Assembly: GCF_002895005.1 (NCBI RefSeq) | Contig: NZ_POWF01000002.1 | Coordinates: 372,001 to 436,000 of the forward strand | Source of the DNA: Hanstruepera neustonica | Lineage (GTDB): Bacteria > Bacteroidota > Bacteroidia > Flavobacteriales > Flavobacteriaceae | Length of the DNA: 64,000 bases | Direction: 5' to 3' | Part shown: one piece after another, positions 16,200 to 25,771 of the stretch | How positions within the stretch are numbered: position 1 is the stretch's first letter | Layout of the letters: the number at the start of each line of letters is the position of its first letter | Made by a program: the position numbers and the translations under genes | The notes under the pieces: model-generated | Databases searched by the model: none | What the model saw: the letters and a program-made list of their open reading frames with translations, nothing else | What the model was told of the DNA's origin: nothing

Positions 16200-17669
16200 A
16201 TGTCTTCTAAAAACATAATCATAATTGGATCGGGATTTTCATCCTTGTCGGCAGCATGTTATCTTGCAAATAGTGGACATCATGTTACTGTTTTAGAAAA
16301 AAACGAAACAGTCGGTGGGCGCGCCCGCCAATTAAAAAAAGATGGTTTTACATTTGATATAGGGCCTACGTTTTATTGGATGCCTGATGTTTTTGAGCGA
16401 TTCTTCAATGATTTTAATAAATCCACAAAAGATTATTATAAATTAGAAAAACTCAATCCAGCCTATCAAATATACTTTGGAAAAGATGATTCAGTTAGTA
16501 TTTCTGATAATCTTGAAAACATTAAAGAAACATTCGAATCCATTGAGCCAGGAAGTGGTAAAAATTTACAAAAGTTTATTGACAAGGCTCAAATAAACTA
16601 TAACATAGCTATAAAAGATTTAGTTTATAAGCCTGGTGAAAATATTTTCGAAATTATCAATGGTAAAACATTTTTGAAACTTCATGAGTTTATTCAAACT
16701 ATCAAAAATCAAGTATCTGGTTATGTGAAAAATGAAAAATTACAAAAGATACTAGAATTTCCAGTTTTATTCCTAGGGGCGAAACCAAGTAACACACCGT
16801 CTTTCTATAATTTCATGAATTATGCAGACTTTAAACTTGGGACTTGGCATCCAAAAGGTGGCATGTATCAAGTTGTTCAAGCCATGACGAATCTAGCAAC
16901 TACTCTAGGCGTCAAGATTCTAACCAATTCGGAAGTAAGAACGATAGAATTATCAGGTGATAAAGTTTCGCATGTAATAACCGATTCAGATTATTTTGAT
17001 TGTGATATTTTGTTAAGCGGTGCAGATTACCATCATACTGAATCGCTTTTACCTCAAAAGTTCAGGCAATATTCGGAATCCTTTTGGGATAAAAAAACGT
17101 TTGCGCCTTCAGCCTTATTATTCTATGTTGGTTTTAATAAAAAGCTCAAGAACGTCTCTCATCACACCTTGTTTTTTGATACCGATTTTGAAGCACATGC
17201 CAAAACCATTTATGATACCAAAGAATGGGCTGAAAAACCATTGTTCTATGCCAGTTTTCCGAGTATAACAGATGATTCATCTGCACCAAAAGATAAAGAA
17301 GCTGGTATTTTCCTTATTCCGATTGCTCCAGATATTGAGGACACTCAAGCCATTAGAGAACGTTATTTTGATCAACTTATAACCAGATTGGAAACTATTA
17401 CAGGAGAAGCCGTTAGAGAACATATTTTGTTCAAAGAATCTTACTGTGTTAAAGATTTTAAAGAAGACTACCATTCCTATAAAGGCAATGCTTATGGTTT
17501 AGCTAACACCTTAATGCAAACGCACATCTTAAGGCCTAAATTAAAAAGTAAAAAAGTATCGAACTTATATTTCTGTGGCCAGTTAACGGTTCCTGGACCA
17601 GGAGTTCCACCTTCTCTTATTTCTGGCAAAATTGTCAGTGACTTAATCAATAAATATCACAAACTATGA
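16200..17669 (+). CDS. crtI: Phytoene desaturase CrtI
   Basis: The 489-residue FAD enzyme desaturates phytoene to lycopene. The dinucleotide-binding fold is at the start (IIIGSGFSSLSAACYLA, residues 7-23, then a Glu ending the second strand and GGRAR). The C-terminal FAD signature FCGQLTVPGPGVPPSLISGK is present near residue 460. Length and sequence fit the bacterial CrtI type, not CrtN or carotenoid ketolases. The stop overlaps the crtB start (ATGA), so the two are translationally coupled. Confidence 0.95.
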   Translation: MSSKNIIIIGSGFSSLSAACYLANSGHHVTVLEKNETVGGRARQLKKDGFTFDIGPTFYWMPDVFERFFNDFNKSTKDYYKLEKLNPAYQIYFGKDDSVSISDNLENIKETFESIEPGSGKNLQKFIDKAQINYNIAIKDLVYKPGENIFEIINGKTFLKLHEFIQTIKNQVSGYVKNEKLQKILEFPVLFLGAKPSNTPSFYNFMNYADFKLGTWHPKGGMYQVVQAMTNLATTLGVKILTNSEVRTIELSGDKVSHVITDSDYFDCDILLSGADYHHTESLLPQKFRQYSESFWDKKTFAPSALLFYVGFNKKLKNVSHHTLFFDTDFEAHAKTIYDTKEWAEKPLFYASFPSITDDSSAPKDKEAGIFLIPIAPDIEDTQAIRERYFDQLITRLETITGEAVREHILFKESYCVKDFKEDYHSYKGNAYGLANTLMQTHILRPKLKSKKVSNLYFCGQLTVPGPGVPPSLISGKIVSDLINKYHKL

Positions 17670-18502
17670 AAGCATTATTTGACAAATCAAGTTTAAAATG
17701 CAGTAAAATTGTAACCAATTCATACAGCACGTCATTTTCACTTGGTATAAAACTATTTGCTCCTTCAATCAGGCCAGCCATTTATGCCATTTATGGTTTT
17801 GTGCGCTATGCTGACGAAATAGTTGATTCATTTGAAAACTACGATCAAAGTGAACTATTCAAAGATTTTGTTGATGAATATCATAAATCTTTGGAACGAA
17901 AAATAAGTCTAAACCCTATTATAAATTCGTTTCAAGAAGTAGCCAGACATTACAAGCTAGAAACCTACGCTGAAGACTTCCTAAAGCGCATGGAAGCTGA
18001 CTTGTATGTTTCAGATTATACTACCCAAGAAGATTATGAGAATTATATTTATGGGTCTGCTGATGTTGTTGGACTCATGTGTTTACGGGTTTTTGTAAAT
18101 AATGATGAAGAAAAATTCAACGATTTGAAACACGCAGCTAAACATTTAGGGTCTGCGTTCCAAAAAGTTAATTTTTTAAGGGATTTTAAAGATGATACTG
18201 AAAAACTTGGCAGATCCTATTTCCCGAACTTATCCAGTAATGCGTTGAATAATGTTTCGAAAAAAGAAATTGTTCAAGATATCGAACAGGATTTGCATAT
18301 AGCCTACAAAGGAATCATTCAACTACCCATGGAAAGCAAGCTTGGCGTTTATATTGCTTATAGATACTATTTAAAGTTACTTAAAAAACTAAAAAAAGCT
18401 GATTCAAAAAAAATTGCAACCGAACGCATCAGAATTTCAAACGGATTGAAATTGTTCATACTAACCAAATCCTACATTAGATATAAATTACATGCTTTTT
18501 AA
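17666..18502 (+). CDS. crtB: Phytoene synthase CrtB
   Basis: The 278-residue prenyl synthase joins two geranylgeranyl diphosphates into phytoene. The first Asp-rich motif is D50-EIV-D54 and the second is in NFLRDFKDD; both bind Mg-diphosphate in the squalene/phytoene synthase family. The protein starts inside the crtI stop. Together with crtI it supplies lycopene to the cyclase two genes downstream. Confidence 0.95.
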   Translation: MKALFDKSSLKCSKIVTNSYSTSFSLGIKLFAPSIRPAIYAIYGFVRYADEIVDSFENYDQSELFKDFVDEYHKSLERKISLNPIINSFQEVARHYKLETYAEDFLKRMEADLYVSDYTTQEDYENYIYGSADVVGLMCLRVFVNNDEEKFNDLKHAAKHLGSAFQKVNFLRDFKDDTEKLGRSYFPNLSSNALNNVSKKEIVQDIEQDLHIAYKGIIQLPMESKLGVYIAYRYYLKLLKKLKKADSKKIATERIRISNGLKLFILTKSYIRYKLHAF

Positions 18503-18529
18503 TAAGCTTAAATTTTCTTACATTACAAT

Positions 18530-18985
18530 ATGCAGATTCTTTTATTTATCATAATAACTTTGGCAACGTTTTTCTTAATGGAACTCATTACATGGTTCAC
18601 TCATAAGTACATTATGCATGGGTTTCTATGGTATTTGCATGAAGATCACCATCAGCCAAAATACCCCCATGTTTTTGAAAAAAACGATGCTTTTTTCGTG
18701 ATTTTTGCCATTCCCAGTATCTTATTGTTCTATTTTGGATTAGTTCCCGAACTTAATTTCATGTTTTTCATTGGTCTTGGTATCTTCTTTTATGGTGTAA
18801 CCTATTTTTTGGTTCATGATGTTTTAATCCATCAGCGCTTTAAGTGGTTTAAACACACTAAAAATAAATTTTTACTAGGTTTGAGAAAAGCCCACAAAGT
18901 TCATCATAAGCATTTAGGAAAAGAAGATGGTGAGTGTTTTGGAATGCTTTATGTTCCAAAAAAATATCATGACCAATACAAATAA
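18530..18985 (+). CDS. crtZ: Beta-carotene hydroxylase CrtZ
   Basis: The 151-residue membrane di-iron hydroxylase converts beta-carotene to zeaxanthin. It has the expected histidine clusters: H25-x4-H30, H37EDHH41, H96-x4-H101 and H122-x2-H125H126. The hydrophobic segments (1-22, 55-92) embed the di-iron site in the membrane. Its stop overlaps the crtY start by one base (TAATG). Confidence 0.94.
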   Translation: MQILLFIIITLATFFLMELITWFTHKYIMHGFLWYLHEDHHQPKYPHVFEKNDAFFVIFAIPSILLFYFGLVPELNFMFFIGLGIFFYGVTYFLVHDVLIHQRFKWFKHTKNKFLLGLRKAHKVHHKHLGKEDGECFGMLYVPKKYHDQYK

Positions 18986-19665
18986 TGAAATCCTTTACTT
19001 ATCTTTTGGTTAATCTGGCATGTATAAGCATACCCTTATTTGCTAGCTTTTATCCAAAAAAACCTTTTTACAGAGAATGGAAATCATTTTTCAAGGCTAA
19101 TATTTTAGTAGCCATAATCTTTTTAATTTGGGACTATTGGTTTACTGAAATTGGGGTTTGGGGATTTAATAATGATTATGTAACTGGAATTTATTTAGGA
19201 GTTATCCCTTTAGAGGAAATCCTATTTTTTATTTGTATTCCTTTTTGTTGTGTTTTCAGTTATTTCGCATTTAAATTCCTAATCAAGAAGAATCCCATTG
19301 AAAAACTACAACATATTATTTCCTATGCTCTAATTGGCATTTTATTAATTACAGCAATCATTTACTACAATAGGCTCTATACGTCCATAACATTTTTTAG
19401 TGCCAGTTTCTATTTGATATATTTGATCATTAAAAAGAAAGATCTTTCTTATCATTATTTGAGTTACTTATTTATTTTCCCATTTTTTATTTTGAGCAAT
19501 GGAGTTCTAACAGGAAGCTTCCTTGTTGAACCTATAGTCTGGTATAATGATCTAGAAAATTTGGGTATCAGGTTGTTCAACATCCCAATTGAAGATACTA
19601 TTTACGGTTTATTGCTGATCCTCATGAATATTGAGGGTTATGAATATTTTAAATCTAAAGCATAA
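18985..19665 (+). CDS. Lycopene beta-cyclase, heterodimer-type domains fused (CrtYcd)
   Basis: The 226-residue polytopic protein contains two copies of the lycopene cyclase domain that actinobacteria encode separately as crtYc and crtYd. The conserved acidic motif occurs twice: PLEE (75-78) in the first half and PIED (201-204) in the second. This fused cyclase is the usual type in Flavobacteriia. Last gene of the cluster, so the predicted end product of the visible genes is zeaxanthin; no ketolase or glycosyltransferase is visible. Confidence 0.9.
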   Translation: MKSFTYLLVNLACISIPLFASFYPKKPFYREWKSFFKANILVAIIFLIWDYWFTEIGVWGFNNDYVTGIYLGVIPLEEILFFICIPFCCVFSYFAFKFLIKKNPIEKLQHIISYALIGILLITAIIYYNRLYTSITFFSASFYLIYLIIKKKDLSYHYLSYLFIFPFFILSNGVLTGSFLVEPIVWYNDLENLGIRLFNIPIEDTIYGLLLILMNIEGYEYFKSKA

Positions 19666-19668
19666 AAA

Positions 19669-19692
19669 ACCACTGCATCTTAATACAGTGGT
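19669..19692. terminator. Convergent terminator of the crt operon and clpX
   Basis: ACCACTG and CAGTGGT form a 7-bp stem with a ten-base loop. The minus-strand side has the stronger T6 tail, so it serves clpX best. Confidence 0.85.
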
Positions 19693-19711
19693 CTTTAATA
19701 AGTCAGTTTAC

Positions 19712-20944
19712 CTAGGATACGGCTTTCAATTTTTTGAGCGTCGTCTTGGTAATTTTATCTTCAGCGTAAGCTTTTGTGACTTTTAATTCCTTTTCGTCAC
19801 TTCCTGGCATTTCAAACATGGCATCGGTTAAAATTTCTTCACATAATGAACGAAGGCCTCTGGCACCGAGTTTGTATTCAATAGCTTTATCAACAATAAA
19901 ATCTAACGCGCCATCCGTAATACTGAAATCAATTTCATCCATTTCAAACAACTTTTTATATTGCTTAATAATAGCGTTTTTAGGCTCTGTTAAAATAGCT
20001 CTTAACGTATGGGCATCTAGCGGATCCATATAAGTCAACACTGGTAATCGCCCAATTATTTCAGGAATTAAACCAAAGTCCTTTAAATCTTTTGGAATGA
20101 TATATTGTAGTAAATTAGCCTGATCAACACGCTCATCAGACATCGAGGCGCTATATCCAACGGCCTGCATGTTCAAACGCTTGGAGATTACTTTTTCAAT
20201 CCCATCAAAAGCGCCGCCAGCAATAAACAAAATATTTTCCGTGTTAACCTCGATAAATTTTTGATCAGGATGCTTTCGACCTCCTTTAGGTGGAACATTC
20301 ACTGTAGTACCCTCCAATAATTTCAACAAAGCTTGCTGCACACCTTCACCAGAGACATCTCGCGTAATTGAAGGGTTATCACTTTTTCGAGCAATTTTGT
20401 CAATTTCATCAATAAATACGATACCTTTTTCTGCTTTTTCCAAATTATAATCAGCAGCCTGTAAAAGTCTTGTCAAAATACTTTCAACATCCTCTCCTAC
20501 ATAACCTGCTTCTGTTAGAACCGTAGCATCAACAATAGCCAAAGGCACATTCAACATTTTAGCAACTGTTTTGGCCATCAGGGTTTTTCCTGTACCCGTT
20601 TGACCAACCATGATAATATTACTTTTTTGAATTTCAATATCATCATCCGATGGTGGTTGCAATAAACGCTTGTAGTGATTATAAACGGCAACAGACATTA
20701 CTTTTTTAGTGGCTTCTTGACCAATGATATACTCATCAAGAAATGATTTTATTTTTTGAGGCTTTCGAAGCATTAATTCAGCAGATAGCTCACTATTATC
20801 ACTTTGTTTAGATTCCTCTAAAACAATTCCATGTGCCTGCTCAATACACCTATCGCAGATATGAGCATCCAATCCGGCAATAAGTAAATTGGTTTCAGGT
20901 TTTTTTCGACCACAAAATGAGCATTCTAAATCTTCCTTTGACAT
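19712..20944 (-). CDS. clpX: ClpXP protease unfoldase subunit ClpX
   Basis: The 410-residue AAA+ unfoldase feeds substrates to ClpP. The N-terminal zinc domain has C8xxC11 and C30xxC33. The Walker A is GQTGTGKT (114-121), followed by a Walker [11 protein letters not shown] and the sensor segments typical of ClpX. Length matches the family. It lies 31 bp after clpP on the same strand, so the two are co-transcribed. Confidence 0.97.
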   Translation of the reverse strand: MSKEDLECSFCGRKKPETNLLIAGLDAHICDRCIEQAHGIVLEESKQSDNSELSAELMLRKPQKIKSFLDEYIIGQEATKKVMSVAVYNHYKRLLQPPSDDDIEIQKSNIIMVGQTGTGKTLMAKTVAKMLNVPLAIVDATVLTEAGYVGEDVESILTRLLQAADYNLEKAEKGIVFIDEIDKIARKSDNPSITRDVSGEGVQQALLKLLEGTTVNVPPKGGRKHPDQKFIEVNTENILFIAGGAFDGIEKVISKRLNMQAVGYSASMSDERVDQANLLQYIIPKDLKDFGLIPEIIGRLPVLTYMDPLDAHTLRAILTEPKNAIIKQYKKLFEMDEIDFSITDGALDFIVDKAIEYKLGARGLRSLCEEILTDAMFEMPGSDEKELKVTKAYAEDKITKTTLKKLKAVS

Positions 20945-20975
20945 AAATCTAAATTCTGTATTCTTTTAAAAACGA

Positions 20976-21650
20976 TTAACTGCGTACCAATATTTCGTCA
21001 ATCATTCCATATTCTTTGGCTTTATCGGCTTTCATCCAATAATCACGATCACTATCAGAATATACTTTGTCGTAATCCTGACCAGAATGCTTACTGATTA
21101 TTTTATAAAGCTCTTCTTTTAATGTAAGAATTTCTCTAGCTGTAATTTCAATATCACTTGCTTGACCTTGAGCTCCCCCTAAAGGCTGATGTATCATGAC
21201 ACGCGAATGTGTTAATCCACTGCGCTTACCTTTTTCTCCAGCACATAATAGGACAGCACCCATTGATGCAGCCATTCCCGTACAAATTGTTGCCACATCT
21301 GGCTTTATAAATTGCATGGTATCATAAATTCCCAATCCAGCATAAACACTTCCTCCAGGCGAATTAATATAGATTTGAATATCCTTTGAGGAATCTGTGC
21401 TTTCTAAAAACAACAATTGAGCCTGAATGATATTGGCAACTTGATCATTAATGCCTGTGCCAAGAAAAATAATACGATCCATCATCAAGCGCGAAAACAC
21501 GTCAAAAATCGCAATGTTCATTTGGCGTTCTTCAATGATGTTTGGAGTTAAATTAGTAGGATACATACTGCTTATTATCTTGTTGTAATATGTGCTGCTT
21601 ATCCCTTGGTCCTTTATAGCGAATTTTTCAAATTCTTTAGCGTAATCCAT
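20976..21650 (-). CDS. clpP: ClpXP protease peptidase subunit ClpP
   Basis: The 224-residue serine peptidase has the catalytic triad Ser129 (GMAASMGA), His154 (VMIHQPLGG) and an Asp near 201 (SDRD). The N terminus is about 30 residues longer than the mature enzyme, consistent with a processed propeptide. It follows tig after a strong hairpin, so its expression may depend on readthrough. Confidence 0.97.
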   Translation of the reverse strand: MDYAKEFEKFAIKDQGISSTYYNKIISSMYPTNLTPNIIEERQMNIAIFDVFSRLMMDRIIFLGTGINDQVANIIQAQLLFLESTDSSKDIQIYINSPGGSVYAGLGIYDTMQFIKPDVATICTGMAASMGAVLLCAGEKGKRSGLTHSRVMIHQPLGGAQGQASDIEITAREILTLKEELYKIISKHSGQDYDKVYSDSDRDYWMKADKAKEYGMIDEILVRS

Positions 21651-21677
21651 AGTTATATATAGGGTTTTTTATAAAAA

Positions 21678-21713
21678 TTTAGGCGCTGAACTCTAATAGT
21701 TTCAGCGCCTAAA
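21678..21713 (-). terminator. Intra-operon terminator/attenuator between tig and clpP
   Basis: A 13-bp perfect stem (TTTAGGCGCTGAA with TTCAGCGCCTAAA) and a ten-base loop is followed on the minus strand by TTTTTAT. Only 27 bp separate it from the clpP start and no TANNTTTG is seen there. Confidence 0.85.
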
Positions 21714-21745
21714 TATAATGATTTATTCTTTAAAAGCTTTATGGC

Positions 21746-23074
21746 TTATTTATCACCATATACTTCTTTTACAAAGTCATCATAAGTAATTTCCTTAGTC
21801 TTGATATTGGCTTTTTCTTTATACATGGCCAATAGTCTTTGACTAATAATTTGTTCTGAAATACGACGCGCCTCTTCTTGATTCGATAATACACGTGCAG
21901 CAATATCTTCTAGCTCTTTATCAGTTGGATTCATTTGCCCAAATTGTGCCATTTGAGCTTTAATCATGTTTTTTGCATGATTTTTAATGTCATCCATGGT
22001 TACTTTGATGTCATTGTCCGTAATTAATTTGCCTTCAATTAACTGGTAACGCAAGCTTTTTTCAGACTTCTCGTATTCCTCTTTTGCTTGATCTTCAGAC
22101 AATTCCTGCTCACCTGCCGTTTGCATCCATTTTTGTAAAAATACTGATGGTAAATCAAACTTGGTGTTTTCTACTAAATATTCAGTAACATCATTCAAAA
22201 GTTTTTGATCTGACTGTTGGGTAAATTGCTTTTCAGCATCTTCTTTTATCTTCTCCTTCAATTCAGTCACTGAAGTTACTACACCCTTTCCAAACAACTT
22301 ATCAAATAACTCTTGATCTAAATCCGCCAATACGCGTTCGTTAATTTCAGTAATGGTAAATGTTACATTGATATCCAAACCGTGAACATCGTCATGACCT
22401 AATTTTAACGCATGCATTAACTCGTGCTCATCATCATAAAGACCTTTGGTTTTTAGCTCAATAACATCTCCTGCTTTGGCTCCCACAAATTTCTTTTCAG
22501 TAGCTTTTCCTTTAAATTTATCTAAAGTTAAGGTTACCGTGTTTTCAATTTCACGCTCTTCATTTTTAAAAATACCTGTGATTTCACTGTCTTTAGCTAC
22601 CTCTTTTTGAGAAACCAGTTTACCATACTGCTTTTGGATATTCTCAACCTGATCATTGATCATTTTATCTCCAGCAACAATATTGTAATGAATGAATGCT
22701 TTCTTTGGTTTTAGGTTAACATCAAATTCAGGCGCTAAACCCAATTCGAACTCAAAAGACAATTTATCGGCATCCCAATCCAAATTATCTTGAGGTTTTG
22801 GTAATGGATTACCTAAAACATCTAATTTTTCTTCAGTTAAATATTTGTTTAATGCATCTTGAAGTAATTTATTAACCTCATCAACCAATACAGCTTTACC
22901 ATATTGCTTTTTTACCATTCCCATTGGCACATGTCCTTTTCTAAATCCTGGAATGTTGGCTGTTTTTCGATAATCTGATAAGATTTTTTCGACTTTGTCA
23001 TTATAATCTTCTTTAGCAATATCTACTTTTACTACAGCATTTAATGCATCAATGTTTTCTCTTGTAATATTCAT
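21746..23074 (-). CDS. tig: Trigger factor
   Basis: The 442-residue ribosome-bound chaperone and prolyl isomerase has the ribosome-binding signature G43FRKG47 followed by HVP, and the long helical C-terminal arms. The central isomerase domain (about 160-250) keeps the overall pattern but is divergent. It heads the conserved tig-clpP-clpX order, linking nascent-chain folding with regulated proteolysis. Confidence 0.95.
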   Translation of the reverse strand: MNITRENIDALNAVVKVDIAKEDYNDKVEKILSDYRKTANIPGFRKGHVPMGMVKKQYGKAVLVDEVNKLLQDALNKYLTEEKLDVLGNPLPKPQDNLDWDADKLSFEFELGLAPEFDVNLKPKKAFIHYNIVAGDKMINDQVENIQKQYGKLVSQKEVAKDSEITGIFKNEEREIENTVTLTLDKFKGKATEKKFVGAKAGDVIELKTKGLYDDEHELMHALKLGHDDVHGLDINVTFTITEINERVLADLDQELFDKLFGKGVVTSVTELKEKIKEDAEKQFTQQSDQKLLNDVTEYLVENTKFDLPSVFLQKWMQTAGEQELSEDQAKEEYEKSEKSLRYQLIEGKLITDNDIKVTMDDIKNHAKNMIKAQMAQFGQMNPTDKELEDIAARVLSNQEEARRISEQIISQRLLAMYKEKANIKTKEITYDDFVKEVYGDK

Positions 23075-23082
23075 TTTCTAAC

Positions 23083-23125
23083 TATAAAAATTGGAGTGCA
23101 AAAGTACTACTTTTTCACACTCCAA
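23083..23125 (-). terminator. Terminator of the pdxJ-hydrolase-holin unit, overlapping the tig promoter
   Basis: TTGGAGTG and CACTCCAA form an 8-bp stem. Between them AAAAGTA and TACTTTT can extend the stem to an almost continuous hairpin. On the minus strand the stem is followed by TTTTTAT, a proper terminator tail. Confidence 0.8.
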
Positions 23126-23129
23126 CAAA
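23099..23129 (-). promoter_or_regulatory. Promoter of tig
   Basis: On the minus strand, TTTG (23126-23129), 19 bp, then TACTTTTG (23099-23106) is a perfect match to the Bacteroidota core promoter. The -7 box forms part of the terminator hairpin of the upstream unit. The tig leader would be about 20 nt. Confidence 0.8.
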
Positions 23130-23149
23130 GTATTTTAACGTATTGTATT

Positions 23150-23500
23150 TCAGTCCGTTTTCTCCTCTCCCAAAACGGAGTAAAATATCGATTGTAAAAT
23201 GGTAAGTAGTATGCTAAATAACAGCGCTGTCCAGAAACTACTTACCGCAAAACCATCGACCAATTTATCAGCCAAAAGAATTATGCAGGCATTTATTACA
23301 AATAGGAATAAACCTAGTGTCAGGATAGTTGCTGGCAATGTAAAGAGCACCAACAATGGTTTAACAAAAATATTGAGCAGACCTAAAACCGCAGCAACAA
23401 TTATGGCTGTTGTATAGCCATCCACTGAAACGCCTGATAATAACTTGGATAATAAAACAACGGCAACAGCGGTTAGTAATACCTTTAAAATAATTTTCAT
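23150..23500 (-). CDS. Phage-holin-like 4-TM membrane protein (PF04020 type)
   Basis: The 116-residue protein has four closely spaced hydrophobic helices and the family motif LLNIFVKPLLVLFTLPATILTLG split across helices two and three. These proteins are called holin-like for historic reasons but are ordinary chromosomal membrane proteins. It is the last gene of a minus-strand unit after pdxJ and the hydrolase (37 bp gap). Function unknown. Confidence 0.8.
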   Translation of the reverse strand: MKIILKVLLTAVAVVLLSKLLSGVSVDGYTTAIIVAAVLGLLNIFVKPLLVLFTLPATILTLGLFLFVINACIILLADKLVDGFAVSSFWTALLFSILLTILQSIFYSVLGEEKTD

Positions 23501-23537
23501 AATCTTTAATGTTTAGTTTTTAAAAAGGTACAATTTT

Positions 23538-24305
23538 TTAGTTTAAAAAACTGATTACAGCATTGTAAAAATCTTCGGGATTTTCAGCATGTAACCAGTG
23601 ACCGGCGTTTGAAATAGTTACTAACTTATAATGAGGAAAGTGATTTTTGATGATGGCCTCGTCTTGATGCCCTATATATTCCGATTTATCGCCTCGCAAA
23701 AACAATACATCACCTTCAAACCTAGCATGAACTGGCAAAGCCTCACCAACCTCACTTACTTGCTCACGCAAAACGTCAATATTCATTCGCAACGCTAACT
23801 GACCTTTTTCTTTCCAATACAGATTTTTTAATAAAAACTGACGTATACCAAATTCGGGTACATAATTAGCTAATTGCTTATCGGCAGCACCTCTACTTTT
23901 TATTTTAGAAAAGTCCAAACTGCTCAAACCTTTTAGAATCATATCATGATGCACTGGGTAATATCTTGGTGAAATATCGGCTACAATTAGTTTACTGACA
24001 TATTCTGGATATTTAGCAGCAAATAACATGGCCGTCTTCCCTCCCATGGAATGCCCCAAAAGCACTATTTCTCTTAATGCCTTATCATCTAAATAGCGCT
24101 TTAAATCCTCTACCAAGACATCATAATTAAAAACCTCATCATGGAAACTTCTACCGTGATTGCGTTGGTCAAGCAAATGCACTTCATATCCAGCTTCACT
24201 AAATTGTTGCCCCAATGTTTTCCAATTATCGCCCATACCCAAAAAGCCATGTAAGATTATAAATGGTTTTCCTTCACCTAGAATATTTGAGTATAAATCC
24301 ATCAT
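23538..24305 (-). CDS. Alpha/beta hydrolase (YbfF-like esterase)
   Basis: The 255-residue hydrolase has the oxyanion HGFLGMGDNW near residue 19, the nucleophile elbow GHSMGG with Ser86, and the catalytic His236 in AGHWLHAENP. An Asp in FLRGDKSEYI is the likely third residue. It most resembles small acyl esterases of the YbfF group. Its start overlaps the pdxJ stop (ATGA), so translation is coupled. Substrate unknown. Confidence 0.85.
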   Translation of the reverse strand: MMDLYSNILGEGKPFIILHGFLGMGDNWKTLGQQFSEAGYEVHLLDQRNHGRSFHDEVFNYDVLVEDLKRYLDDKALREIVLLGHSMGGKTAMLFAAKYPEYVSKLIVADISPRYYPVHHDMILKGLSSLDFSKIKSRGAADKQLANYVPEFGIRQFLLKNLYWKEKGQLALRMNIDVLREQVSEVGEALPVHARFEGDVLFLRGDKSEYIGHQDEAIIKNHFPHYKLVTISNAGHWLHAENPEDFYNAVISFLN

Positions 24306-25015
24306 TTTAGTTTATGTAAATACATTTGAATAACATTTTCAGCTCCTAAATACAGGCTTTCAGAAATTAAGGCATGCCCAATAGAAACTTCTAATAGACC
24401 AGGAATGTTTTCCTTAAAAAAACGAATATTATCCAAGGATAAGTCATGACCTGCATTAACACCCAATCCTAGATTATTGGCCAATTCCGCGCATTCAAAA
24501 TAAGGTTGAATGGCGTCTTTATTTCCAAATCCATATTGATGCGCATAAGCCTCGGTGTAAAGTTCTATCCTGTCAGTCCCTGTTTCTTTAGCACCTTCAA
24601 TCTGTTTTAAAACGGGATCCACAAATATAGATGTGCGAATGCCATTGTTTTTAAACTCTTTGATGGTCTCAACTAAAAAATCCCGATGTTTTATAGTATC
24701 CCAGCCCGCATTACTTGTTATGGCATCAACAGCATCGGGAACCAATGTTACTTGAGTTGGTTTTATTTCTAAAACCATGTCCATAAATTTTGCAATAGGA
24801 TTACCCTCAATGTTGTATTCGGTATAAACTTCTGATTTCAAATCATAGGCATCCTGATAGCGGATGTGACGTTCATCTGGCCTAGGATGAATAGTAATAC
24901 CCTCTGCTCCAAAACGTTGAGCATCTTTAGCAAAACGGACCACGTTAGGTTCATTACCTCCTCGGGAATTTCTTAAAGTCGCTATCTTATTTATATTCAC
25001 ACTTAATTTAGTCAT
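24302..25015 (-). CDS. pdxJ: Pyridoxine 5'-phosphate synthase PdxJ
   Basis: The 237-residue TIM-barrel enzyme makes pyridoxine 5'-phosphate from deoxyxylulose phosphate and 3-amino-1-hydroxyacetone phosphate. The family starts with LSVNINKIATLRNSRGG and has AEGITIHPRPDERHI at residues 34-48 and GVNAGHDLSLDN further on, all phosphate- or substrate-binding loops. The rest of the vitamin B6 pathway is not nearby. It is the first gene of the pdxJ-hydrolase-holin unit. Confidence 0.95.
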   Translation of the reverse strand: MTKLSVNINKIATLRNSRGGNEPNVVRFAKDAQRFGAEGITIHPRPDERHIRYQDAYDLKSEVYTEYNIEGNPIAKFMDMVLEIKPTQVTLVPDAVDAITSNAGWDTIKHRDFLVETIKEFKNNGIRTSIFVDPVLKQIEGAKETGTDRIELYTEAYAHQYGFGNKDAIQPYFECAELANNLGLGVNAGHDLSLDNIRFFKENIPGLLEVSIGHALISESLYLGAENVIQMYLHKLK

Positions 25016-25034
25016 TCTCTAGTTTTTTGGAATA

Positions 25035-25042
25035 CAAAAATA
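25035..25042 (-). promoter_or_regulatory. Candidate -7 element of pdxJ
   Basis: Minus-strand TATTTTTG fits TANNTTTG, 20 bp before the pdxJ start codon. No TTTG is found at the standard upstream distance. Confidence 0.4.
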
Positions 25043-25107
25043 CAAACTCATTAAGGCTTAATGTAGTATTTTTTAATTAATTTGCATGTTCATAGCCATA
25101 CTCAAAA

Positions 25108-25767
25108 ATGAATCTTTCAGAATACATTATTAACGACATAAAACCCTTAAACAATACTGATAAAATTGGTGATATTCAGGTATTATTCAATCAGTTGACC
25201 TATTCGCATATTCCCATAAAAAATGCAAGCAATATGTATTTGGGTTGTATGTCTGAAACTGATGCGCATTGTTTTGATAGTAGGAAAGATATTCTGGAGT
25301 ATGCTCATGCCCTTGAAGGTTTTTTTGTTCGGGAAAGTACTAATTGGCTAGATGTACTTGAGGCCTTTGCCATGAACTCAACCAACATTATGCCTGTTCT
25401 TAATGCCAAAAACACGTATCTAGGATATTATGAATTAAATGACATCATTAGCTTGTTTAATGAAACACCGTTTTTCTCCGAGGCAGGTGGCATTTTGGTT
25501 ATTGAAAAAGGACTTGTTGACTATTCCTTTAGTGAGGTTAGTCAAATAGTAGAATCCAATGACGGAAAACTTTTGGGGGCTTTTATTTCAAAAATTGAAA
25601 ATGATATCGTCCAGATAACACTAAAAATTGGAAATACTGGACTAAATGATATCATGCAAACCTTTAGGCGTTACAGTTACAATATTGTTTCAGGACATGA
25701 AGAAGATAGCTATTTACAGAGTCTTAAAGAGCGATCGGAATATTTGAATAAATATTTAAACATGTAA
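25108..25767 (+). CDS. CBS-domain protein upstream of nadK
   Basis: The 219-residue soluble protein has a CBS-pair-like N-terminal half (residues 1-125; FNQLTYSHIPIKN and FAMNSTNIMPVLN are the typical strand-helix pieces) and a C-terminal part that looks like an ACT-type fold (about 125-190). CBS pairs bind adenosine nucleotides. It ends four bases before nadK, so it may report nucleotide state to NAD phosphorylation, which is inference from position only. Confidence 0.75.
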   Translation: MNLSEYIINDIKPLNNTDKIGDIQVLFNQLTYSHIPIKNASNMYLGCMSETDAHCFDSRKDILEYAHALEGFFVRESTNWLDVLEAFAMNSTNIMPVLNAKNTYLGYYELNDIISLFNETPFFSEAGGILVIEKGLVDYSFSEVSQIVESNDGKLLGAFISKIENDIVQITLKIGNTGLNDIMQTFRRYSYNIVSGHEEDSYLQSLKERSEYLNKYLNM

Positions 25768-25771
25768 GGTT

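Noticed and set aside
23150-23500. Holin-like gene as evidence of a prophage
   Set aside because: No other phage genes occur nearby; the family is ordinary chromosomal membrane proteins.
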